Shown in pieces: positions 6,411-12,698 of a stretch of DNA of 13,535 nucleotides. The stretch's first letter is position 1. Every line of letters starts with the position of its first letter. Under the pieces are notes generated by a model. It searched no databases. It saw only the letters and a list, made by a program, of their open reading frames with translations, and had not been told where the DNA came from. Source of the DNA: Candidatus Methanomethylicia archaeon. Its GTDB lineage: Archaea > Thermoproteota > Methanomethylicia > Methanomethylicales > Methanomethylicaceae. Position numbers and translations under genes: made by a program. Location of the stretch: NCBI GenBank assembly GCA_024464205.1, contig JANHAI010000009.1:1-13535 (forward strand), written 5' to 3'.

Positions 6411-7304
6411 ATGATAACACTAAAAGACCTTCCAGTCGAGGAGTACTACTTGCCTGGCAACGCCGCGTGCTCGGGTTGCGCATCTGCGCTCTCAACAAGG
6501 ATAGCGCTGAAGATCCTTGGCCCCAAGACCATAGTCGTTATCCCAGCTTGCTGCGCCTCGGTCATACAGGGATATTACCCCAAGTCGCCGTCCAAGGTCC
6601 CAATAATGAACACGGCCTTTGCCGCGACTGCCGCGACCGCGAGCGGGATTGTGGCCGGGCTTGAGGTGAAAGGAAGGAAGGGGATCACCGTGATGGGCTG
6701 GGCCGGTGATGGCGGGACTGCTGACATCGGCATACAGGCTTTGAGCGGCGCAGCAGAGCGGAATGAGGACTTCATTTACATCTGCTATGACAACGAGGCG
6801 TACATGAACACTGGCACGCAGAGCAGCAGCGCGACGCCGAGGGGGGCGAAGACTACAACAGCAGTGATGGGGAAGGGCGAGAGGAAGAAGGACGTGCCGG
6901 AGATAATGATAGCCCACGACTTACCTTATGTGGCGACGGCGTGCGCTGCGTACCCTCTTGATTTCGCAGAGAAAGTCAGCAAGGCAATGAAGCTGAAGGG
7001 GCTAAAGTACATACACCTGCTCTCTCCGTGCCCGCCAGGCTGGAGGTTCCCGACGGAGAAGATGGTTGAGGTGGGCAAGGCAGCAGTGATGACGGGCGCC
7101 TGGATCCTCTACGAATGGGAAGGGGGCAAGTATACGCTGACAGGACCCTCCAAGGGGCTGATCGACAAGGCGAAGAGGAGGCCCCTCAAGGAGTACCTCG
7201 CAATGCAGGGGAGATTCAGCAAGATTCCTGAGGCTGAGGTCGAGGCGCTCCAGCGCGACGTCGATTCGAAGTGGGAAGCCATGAAGAAGAAGCTTGGCGC
7301 TTAG
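6411..7304 (+). CDS. porB: Pyruvate:ferredoxin oxidoreductase, beta (TPP-binding) subunit
   Basis: A 297-residue beta subunit. The TPP/Mg site is GDGGTADIG (99-107), with Asn128 in CYDNEAYMNTGTQ at the usual distance. The catalytic 4Fe-4S cluster ligands are visible as Cys20 and Cys23 (ACSGCASAL), a cysteine at 47/48 (PACCAS) and Cys207 (LSPCPPGWRFP). The SPCPPGW stretch and the alternation with alpha are typical of the pyruvate enzyme. It starts at ATG 6411, with no gap after porA, and is the last gene of the operon; the M29 peptidase converges from the other side after 43 bases. No separate promoter is seen. Confidence 0.95.
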   Translation: MITLKDLPVEEYYLPGNAACSGCASALSTRIALKILGPKTIVVIPACCASVIQGYYPKSPSKVPIMNTAFAATAATASGIVAGLEVKGRKGITVMGWAGDGGTADIGIQALSGAAERNEDFIYICYDNEAYMNTGTQSSSATPRGAKTTTAVMGKGERKKDVPEIMIAHDLPYVATACAAYPLDFAEKVSKAMKLKGLKYIHLLSPCPPGWRFPTEKMVEVGKAAVMTGAWILYEWEGGKYTLTGPSKGLIDKAKRRPLKEYLAMQGRFSKIPEAEVEALQRDVDSKWEAMKKKLGA

Positions 7305-7347
7305 ATCGGCATGATCCCTTTCGATTTGCAGACCGCTTGGAGTGAGG

Positions 7348-8349
7348 TCAAAGGACTTTCCCGGCCTCCATGACCATGAAGCGGTTCCCCCTGGTGTCAG
7401 TGACCTCCACTGTGGGCTCCGAGACGAGGAAGTCCATATGGGTCGCGGAGGTGTTCCTCCCGCCAGGCATGTCGGTGTTGTGCCCAAATGCTACGTGGAT
7501 CGTGTTCCCGAGCTTCTCGGCCTCAAGGAAGTTCGCACTGACCCTCGCCTTCCTGTTCAGCCCTATGGCAAACTCGCCCACGACCCTAGCCATGTCGTCT
7601 ACGGCGAGGGCCGACTCCACCCTCCTCAAGACCTCCTTCTCGTCGGACTCGAATGAGATCGCGCGCCCCGCCTTGGCAACTATCTTGAGCGGGCTTTTCA
7701 CTTGCCCGATCCCCCCGATCGCCATGTCGCAGACGAGTGTGCCCTCGAGGGAGTTCTCCACAGGCGCAGCCCAGACCTCTCCAGTAGGGAGGTTGCCCCA
7801 CTTGAAGGTCTCCCAGTCGAACTTTGCGTCCGTCTTGAAGGGCCTGCCATGGACGCTGAGCGTTGCGTCTGTACCAGAGGGGGCGGTTATCCTTATTGAG
7901 TCCGCGGACGCCAGCTTGGAGATCAGTCGCTCCGCAGCCGCTTGCATCTCGAGGTGCTCGCTGCCGCTGAGCGCGAGGCCTCCTTCAGTCAGCATATCAA
8001 GGGTTATCCCGGGGCAGTGTCCGAGCCTGTACCTACCGTAGCGCGAGATCAAGGTGATTATCTTGATCCTGAAGGGCGTCTCCCTCTCGCTCTCCCTGAA
8101 CATCGTGATGTAAATGTCCCCCTTCCCGCTGGCGATGATCTCGGAGAGCCCGCTAGGGACTTCAGATCTGGGCTCAGTTCCAGTCCTGAGGAGCATGAGT
8201 CTCGTCCAGAGGCCGATCTCGTTAGCCCCAGCCAAAAAAGCCTCCGCGATCTCGGTGCAGGTGTCGTCAGCGACCACCACAACCGATTCCCCCGGAAGCG
8301 CCCCCATCACATAGGCGAGGGCGTTCTTTGCCGATTCTCTGGCGAACAT
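7348..8349 (-). CDS. M29-family metallo-aminopeptidase (aminopeptidase T-like)
   Basis: A 333-residue cytosolic peptidase of family M29 (COG2309), whose members release N-terminal amino acids using two metal ions. The metal-ligand pattern is intact: Glu191 in NLPTGEVWAAPVENSLEGT, Glu259 in GEFAIGLN, Glu278 in EKLGNTIHVAFGHN with His285, and His304/Asp306 in SATHMDFLV. The spacing Glu191-Glu259-His285 is close to that of the characterised enzymes; the final His comes somewhat earlier. ATG 8349 is preferred since GGTG lies about six bases upstream; GTG 8358 is in frame and would be nearly leaderless. The TATA at 8383-8391 gives it its own promoter in the 61-base gap after cooS. It is convergent with porB. 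Confidence 0.9.
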   Translation of the reverse strand: MFARESAKNALAYVMGALPGESVVVVADDTCTEIAEAFLAGANEIGLWTRLMLLRTGTEPRSEVPSGLSEIIASGKGDIYITMFRESERETPFRIKIITLISRYGRYRLGHCPGITLDMLTEGGLALSGSEHLEMQAAAERLISKLASADSIRITAPSGTDATLSVHGRPFKTDAKFDWETFKWGNLPTGEVWAAPVENSLEGTLVCDMAIGGIGQVKSPLKIVAKAGRAISFESDEKEVLRRVESALAVDDMARVVGEFAIGLNRKARVSANFLEAEKLGNTIHVAFGHNTDMPGGRNTSATHMDFLVSEPTVEVTDTRGNRFMVMEAGKVL

Positions 8350-8382
8350 GAGTTGCACCGATTATCATTTGGCACTGAAGAG

Positions 8383-8391
8383 AATAAAAAG
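8383..8391 (-). promoter_or_regulatory. TATA element of the M29 peptidase gene, also T-rich end signal for cooS
   Basis: On the minus strand, CCTTTTTATTC lies about 35-42 bases before ATG 8349, the right distance for a start near 8361. The same T run lies 20-30 bases after the cooS stop, so it may also end the cooS transcript. Confidence 0.45.
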
Positions 8392-8410
8392 GATTGGTTT
8401 TGGAGAACGG

Positions 8411-10300
8411 TCAATTGCTTAGGCCGAGGGCTGCGCGTTTCTTGGCTATGTGGTTGGCTATGGCATCTGCAGCCTTGACCATGTCATTCTCCACGAGGAG
8501 CTTGCCACCCGTTATGCCCTCAAGGTCCTCCGAAAGGAGCTTCATCAGCCTCTCGCCCCCTACGAGCGGTGGCGTCGGGGAGAGGTGGGTGAAGGCGCCA
8601 AATGCGAGGGCGAACACGGCGTCTATCGTTGCCTTCTGCTCCATGTACTGCGGGGCTGTCACCGCTATAGGAAGATCCGGGACGTCGACGCCCAGCGCAT
8701 TCGCAACAGCGGATACAAGGATTGAGAGTCGGCCAGTGTCGGTGCACGTCCCAAATGAGAGGACAGGTGGCACGCCAAGGGACTCGCAGACGGCCCTGAG
8801 ACCAGGACCTGCCAGCGATCTCGCATCTGCAGTGCAGAGGCCCGCAACCTGGACGGCCCCGTTCCCGCACCCCATCGACAGGACGAGGATGTCCCTCTTA
8901 ATCAGCTCCTTAGCGATCCTGACCGTCGCCACGTCGTGGGCGCCGTTGCCCAGTGTCGTGCACGAGACGAGCCCGACCACGCCTTTTATGGATCCGGACT
9001 TTATCGCCTCGAGGAGGGGGGTCAGGCTTCCACCAAGGGCGGCGAGGATCGATTCTATTGAGAACCCCACGATAGCTGGCTGTATCTTGCGCGGCGCTGC
9101 TGACGGTTTACCCCTCCTCGCCTCGAAGTTCTTGAGGGCGATCTCGAGGAGCTCTTTTGCCTGCGATTCTGATTTCTCGGGTGAGTAGTCGATGTGGCGA
9201 TCGATGCCAGGGACATTGACGAGGGGCGAGACTGAGACGAACGCTGTTGGGTATTTCTTGGAGTAGACTTCGAGGGAAGGTGGCGAGCAGTTCATGTCCA
9301 TGGCGAAGAGGTCCACTGCACCCGTCGCTATGAGTGGCTCGATCGAGATCCAGTTGCCGGTCATTCCGACGAAGACGTCGTCCGTGGAGGTGCGCTGCAC
9401 GATCTCCTGCCCTGTCTCGATTGACCCGATTACGCGGATACCTTTAGCGCCGATCGTTCTTGCCCTCTCCTGGATCAATGGATCCCTGCAGAGCTTTATG
9501 AGCGCCATGCCTACGAAGGGCTCATGGCCGTTTACGACGATGTTGACGTACTCAGGGTCGACTATCCCCAGATCGAACTTTGCTTCGTGTGGCTTGGGCG
9601 TCCCGAAGAGGATGTCCTGTCCGTACTCGAGAGGTATGAGCGATCCGTAAATGCACGAGATTGAGAGGCGCAGGGCTGTCTTTGCGAGGGAGACGTAGTC
9701 GCCGTCTACGTTCGTTAGGCAGTGCGAGATCGCATCAACCTGCTCGTTTGCGGGACCGCCTGCCATGATGCCAAGTTTTTTCCAGGCGGCGACCCTTCCC
9801 GGCGTGGAGAGCAGTGCGATCAGGTCCAGCGGCACGGTGCTATCAGAGCTGATCGCAGAGAGGATCTTCTTACCGAGCTGGATGGCTAGCTCATTTGGAG
9901 GCATCTCGCCCGTGATGCCGTACTTCTCTGCAAGCCACCTCAGCTTGGGCACGTCGGTTATCGTGAAGGGTGTCTTCCCCTCGCCTGTCGCGATGAGCGT
10001 CTTGGCAACCTCCCTCGCGTGGTAGGTGTAAGTCGAGAGACCCATCGCGTTCCTCAGGAGCATGTACCTGATCGCCATGCCGTCCCCGTCAATCCCGCAC
10101 ACGCCGCGCTCCAGCTTCCCCGGTATTATGCGGCATGGACCGTTGCTGCAGAACTGGCAGCTCAAGCCTTTTGCGCAGAACGACTTGCACCTTACCTGCT
10201 CCTGCGCCTGCCACCTGTCCCACACGTTCGTGATTCCTTCTGACTTTAGCCTACTATACATCTCCCTAATTGATTCATGCTCGCTGATTCTCTCTGACAT
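8411..10300 (-). CDS. cooS: Anaerobic Ni-CO dehydrogenase catalytic subunit homologue (CooS-like) with altered C-cluster site
   Basis: A 629-residue CooS-family protein. Canonical members interconvert CO and CO2 on a Ni-4Fe-5S C-cluster. N-terminal cysteines 48/51/56/68 (SCQFCSNGPCR...GVC) fit the B-cluster. Cys38 and Cys42 form a compact C-x3-C in place of the usual wider D-cluster pair. By alignment from memory to the well-studied bacterial enzyme CODH-II, C-cluster ligands His259 (VNGHEP), Cys338 (DMNCSPPS), Cys447 (LVSCTT), Cys478 (SMGCGNGA) and Cys519 (FGTCTDT) are kept, as is Lys556 (MEQKA). The position of the ligand cysteine in ICCTGNE is Glu295 (SIETGQE), and two histidines of the usual GHxxHxxHxxH proton path are Glu and Lys. 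ATG 10300 is chosen, with GGGG about eight bases upstream; ATG 10315 is the alternative. No cooF, cooC or acetyl-CoA synthase gene is nearby. CO activity is therefore uncertain. Confidence 0.9.
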   Translation of the reverse strand: MSERISEHESIREMYSRLKSEGITNVWDRWQAQEQVRCKSFCAKGLSCQFCSNGPCRIIPGKLERGVCGIDGDGMAIRYMLLRNAMGLSTYTYHAREVAKTLIATGEGKTPFTITDVPKLRWLAEKYGITGEMPPNELAIQLGKKILSAISSDSTVPLDLIALLSTPGRVAAWKKLGIMAGGPANEQVDAISHCLTNVDGDYVSLAKTALRLSISCIYGSLIPLEYGQDILFGTPKPHEAKFDLGIVDPEYVNIVVNGHEPFVGMALIKLCRDPLIQERARTIGAKGIRVIGSIETGQEIVQRTSTDDVFVGMTGNWISIEPLIATGAVDLFAMDMNCSPPSLEVYSKKYPTAFVSVSPLVNVPGIDRHIDYSPEKSESQAKELLEIALKNFEARRGKPSAAPRKIQPAIVGFSIESILAALGGSLTPLLEAIKSGSIKGVVGLVSCTTLGNGAHDVATVRIAKELIKRDILVLSMGCGNGAVQVAGLCTADARSLAGPGLRAVCESLGVPPVLSFGTCTDTGRLSILVSAVANALGVDVPDLPIAVTAPQYMEQKATIDAVFALAFGAFTHLSPTPPLVGGERLMKLLSEDLEGITGGKLLVENDMVKAADAIANHIAKKRAALGLSN

Positions 10301-10348
10301 GATGAAAAACCCCATTAAAATGTTCGACCTAGCTTAGTGATCCCATCA

Positions 10349-10361
10349 TAATATATAAAGA
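10349..10361. promoter_or_regulatory. Shared divergent TATA region between cooS and the unknown gene
   Basis: The near-symmetric TAATATATAAAGA reads CTTTATATATTA on the minus strand. It is about 50-60 bases before the cooS ATG at 10300 and 45-55 bases before GTG 10405 on the plus strand. Both genes could be driven from this one element. Confidence 0.5.
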
Positions 10362-10404
10362 ATTATTCAGCAGCATTATAGATAGATCAGAAGGGTGCTT
10401 TTAG

Positions 10405-10878
10405 GTGGATTTTGGAAGCTGCCATGGCGTTATGCGCATCAGGTTCTCGAAGGGCGACAGGATCAATGGCTTCGCAATCCTCATCAATGGGGGGACGGAG
10501 GCTGCCAAGAGGCTGAAGGAGAAGAGGATTCCTTTCACGGTCAGTGGGCCGGACAGCTTCCTGTTGGGCGGAAAAGCGGGTCCTGGTAAGGAAGTCATAG
10601 GCCTTGCCAAGGCCTCTTTGGGGGACGTCTTTATCGTTGTGACCGACAGAAAGCGCTTGAGGGGCGTCCCATGGGTTTCAAGGTATGGCGGGAGCACTGC
10701 CTCGGAGAAGGCCTTGCAGTTGATAGAGGATCTCGTCGATTTACTCCCGACCGCGAATATGATCGTCTTGTTGTCCGATGGGGATGCCTGGCGGTTTGGG
10801 GGCTGCCGGTTTTTCATGCCCGAGGCGAAGCTCCGAGAGCTTACAAAGACCTATCCTATTCTGGGGAGCGGGGAATAG
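10405..10878 (+). CDS. Unrecognised conserved-looking protein, 157 residues
   Basis: No family was recognised. The protein has alternating hydrophobic strands and helices (GFAILINGGTEAAKRL, GDVFIVVTDRKRL, LLPTANMIVLLSDGDAW) suggestive of a small alpha/beta domain. There are glycine-rich loops GPDSFLLGGKAGPGKE (about 48-63) and RYGGSTASEKALQLIEDL. There are no membrane segments or signal peptide, and only two cysteines, with no metal motif. GTG 10405 is supported by GGGTG (10393-10397) seven bases upstream and by the TATA at 10349-10361; ATG 10432 is an internal alternative. It is divergent from cooS and shares its promoter region, so a functional link with the CooS-like protein is possible but unproven. 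Its 3' end overlaps the tail of the HAD remnant on the other strand. Confidence 0.75.
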   Translation: MDFGSCHGVMRIRFSKGDRINGFAILINGGTEAAKRLKEKRIPFTVSGPDSFLLGGKAGPGKEVIGLAKASLGDVFIVVTDRKRLRGVPWVSRYGGSTASEKALQLIEDLVDLLPTANMIVLLSDGDAWRFGGCRFFMPEAKLRELTKTYPILGSGE

Positions 10879-11231
10879 GGAGCGAGCGAAGCCCTAATCT
10901 CTTCAGCGCCTTAAGATGCTCCCTCATTCCGCTGTCGACAACAATCGAATCGTGCTTTGTCTCCTTATAGGCATCGCAGCACTCGAAGAGCTTTCCCCTC
11001 GCAATGGATACCCAAGCAGTGCATGTAGTCTGAAATGTTCTCATAGCACTCAAATCCATAATTGCCGCTCGCGGAGACAGCGACGGAGGCGACCTTGCTC
11101 CCGGTTCCGAGCTTGTCTATGATGGCCCCGCACGCAGCAATCTGCGCGTCGACGAACTCGAATAGTGTGTTGTCCATCTCGAAGATGACTGCCCTCAGCG
11201 TGTGCCGAGCAGATCGGTGAGTTTCCTGCAT
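10856..11231 (-). pseudogene. Decayed HAD-family hydrolase, frameshifted and 3'-truncated
   Basis: The first frame (ATG 11231) gives RAVIFEMDNTLFEFVDAQIAA, the start of an HAD phosphatase-like cap/core, through YENISDYMHCLGI. It then runs to an early TAA at 10967. A frame one base over continues the family sequence without interruption (GKLFECCDAYKETKHDSI, then GMREHLKALKRLGL) to a stop at 10856, so a single-base change near 10992-11000 (a CTTTCCCC run on the plus strand) has split the gene. The nucleophile aspartate of motif I (DxDxT) is Glu here (FEMDNT). The protein ends where motif II would begin (after LKRLGL), so the catalytic core is missing. The 5' end overlaps the PIN gene by about 37 bases. 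Truncation against the unknown plus-strand gene suggests an old rearrangement. A sequencing error could explain the frameshift but not the missing half. Confidence 0.75.
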
Positions 11232-12193
11232 ATCCTCAAGTCCCTCTTGAAGGTTTCTGAGTTCGCGTTGTCGAGGAAATAGACCTTCAGTTCATCTATG
11301 TCGTGTTTGCCCTTGAACTCCGAGAATATGTAAATCGAGTTTAGTTTGACTACCCCCAGTACAGCAGCCAGTTCGCTGATGAGGTCGACCATCTGGCGCG
11401 GCGTCGCAACCATTTCCCCTGCCCCGAAAGCCATCTTGAAGTGTATGTACTCCAAGTTCTCGCCCTTGCAGATCTCGACCATTGAGCTGTCAGCCGTGAG
11501 GAGGACGGGCATGACAGACCTCTCGGTCTCGAGCCTCCTCAGCGCCTTGGCGATTATCCAGTCGTTACCCTCCTTGTCGGTCGAGCCCCTCTCGGGTGAG
11601 GCGATCTCCATCGCGCCCTCCCTCAGGAACGCCAGCTCCTTGTTGGCGAAGTACGCGGCTTTCCTGGCTTTCTTCATCTTCCTGTTGACGAATTCGTCGA
11701 GCAGATCCCGGTTGTATGGCAGATGCTTCTTGAGATCGTTTATTTGGTCGGGAGAATACTTGTAATTCAGCTGCGACTGGATCTCGGATTTTACGATGTC
11801 AATGACGCAGGTCTCCTTTGGCTCTATTAGTCCTGTGGTCGAGAAGAACCTCCTGTAGAGGATATTGGTGTCCGGGCAGAAGCACGCCTTCCTCTTCAGG
11901 CCGCGGTATAAGTTGATCTGCCTCCTTATTTCATCGATGTTCGCGAACGCGAGAACCCCGCTGCTCATGAGGCATTCCGTCAGGTCGGTGGCACACGGCA
12001 GCTCAGGACTCAAGGGGCCGAGGTCTTTGGGAATGCCTATGGACGAGATGTCTGCCGAGAGGAAATAGCTCTCGCCTGAGAGCTTGGCATCGAGGACATG
12101 CACGCCCAGAAGGGGGTAAGAGAAGTCCAGGCGATCCCCAATCAGGTTCAGGAGGATCTGGAGCTCGCCCTCTTTTATTGTTGCACCCTCCAT
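11195..12193 (-). CDS. PIN-domain nuclease with N- and C-terminal extensions, paired with a CARF-like protein
   Basis: A 332-residue protein. Residues 1-103 form an unrecognised N-terminal domain. The PIN core follows with a complete acidic site: Asp108 (FCPDTNILYRRFF), Glu137 (IDIVKSEIQSQLN), Asp211 (NDWIIAKAL) and Asp235 (LLTADSSM). A lysine-rich helical insert (KMKKARKAAYFANKE, 172-186) could contact nucleic acid. The C-terminal region (about 255-332) is unrecognised. PIN enzymes are metal-dependent ribonucleases. ATG 12193 overlaps the preceding TGA (TGATG) and has GGAGAGG about nine bases upstream, so translation is coupled to the CARF-like gene; a TTG at 12196 is an alternative. At about 330 residues it is much longer than VapC toxins (about 130), and there is no VapB-like antitoxin, so a plain toxin-antitoxin reading is unlikely. 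Confidence 0.75.
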   Translation of the reverse strand: MEGATIKEGELQILLNLIGDRLDFSYPLLGVHVLDAKLSGESYFLSADISSIGIPKDLGPLSPELPCATDLTECLMSSGVLAFANIDEIRRQINLYRGLKRKACFCPDTNILYRRFFSTTGLIEPKETCVIDIVKSEIQSQLNYKYSPDQINDLKKHLPYNRDLLDEFVNRKMKKARKAAYFANKELAFLREGAMEIASPERGSTDKEGNDWIIAKALRRLETERSVMPVLLTADSSMVEICKGENLEYIHFKMAFGAGEMVATPRQMVDLISELAAVLGVVKLNSIYIFSEFKGKHDIDELKVYFLDNANSETFKRDLRICRKLTDLLGTR

Positions 12194-12684
12194 CAACGAT
12201 CGCCTCTCCCCTTCCGATCAGCGACAAAGTCGCTCAGCTCCTGGTAATTTAGCGGAATCATCATGTACGGCCTCGACGAGTTTTCCAGGCTCTTTATCTT
12301 GAGATAATAGACGTGGTCGATGTCCACGTTGGAGAGCGAGAGCAGTGATCCGGCGACGAGGGCCTTCCTTCCTGGCGTGATGTCAAGCGCCACTTCGAAG
12401 CCTCTTGACTTGAAGGTCGTCACAAGCTTCTTGACTTCGAGCCCAGCCCCGAAGAAGTCGCCTTCGCCAACGATTGCATGAGAGATCGATGGGTTCAGGC
12501 CGAACTCCTCTGAAAGGACGCGGATGGCACCCTCCGCCTTTGACACGTCCCCCTCATATGGCTTCTCAGCGAGAAGTCTGATCTCCTTAGGGCGGATGCC
12601 CCTCTCTCTGAGGACGGCATAATATGAGTTCACGAGCGCCCAGAGCGACCGCCCAAGCATGGTGATGTATGCACAATCCCTCAT
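12193..12684 (-). CDS. CARF-like (Rossmann-fold ligand-sensing) small protein
   Basis: A 163-residue protein with the outline of a lone CARF domain. The first strand and loop are CAYITMLGRSLWALVNSYYAV (4-24), followed by a helix and IRLLAEKP. Then comes AIVGEGDFF, and VALDITPGRKALVAGSLLSL (98-117). The last resembles the CARF signature in which a strand ending in D/N-x-T/S-x-G-x-R/K grips the cyclic oligoadenylate. A final strand, VYYLKI, and a short tail follow. No effector domain is fused; the PIN nuclease is the next gene, coupled by TGATG. ATG 12684 is chosen since GGTGA lies seven bases upstream; GTG 12702 overlaps the metallo-beta-lactamase stop. CARF assignment rests on motif and context, and another Rossmann-like sensor is possible. 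Confidence 0.65.
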   Translation of the reverse strand: MRDCAYITMLGRSLWALVNSYYAVLRERGIRPKEIRLLAEKPYEGDVSKAEGAIRVLSEEFGLNPSISHAIVGEGDFFGAGLEVKKLVTTFKSRGFEVALDITPGRKALVAGSLLSLSNVDIDHVYYLKIKSLENSSRPYMMIPLNYQELSDFVADRKGRGDR

Positions 12685-12698
12685 CGCATTTTCACCGA

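Noticed and set aside
7370..8041. Plus-strand open frame of 223 codons opposite the M29 peptidase
   Set aside because: The minus strand carries complete M29 motifs; the plus frame has none.
8394..9188. Long plus-strand open frame of 264 codons
   Set aside because: It lies antisense to the well-supported cooS gene, has no family resemblance and a low-complexity, Ser/Pro/Arg-rich composition typical of an antisense shadow.
8411..10300. Hybrid-cluster protein (hydroxylamine reductase) as identity of the CooS-like gene
   Set aside because: The N-terminal B-cluster cysteine pattern, LFGTPKP, NGHEP and the Cys447/478/519 layout fit CooS; only Glu295 is HCP-like.
11195..12193. VapBC toxin-antitoxin
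   Set aside because: The PIN protein is over twice VapC length and the upstream small protein looks like a Rossmann/CARF fold, not a ribbon-helix-helix or AbrB antitoxin.
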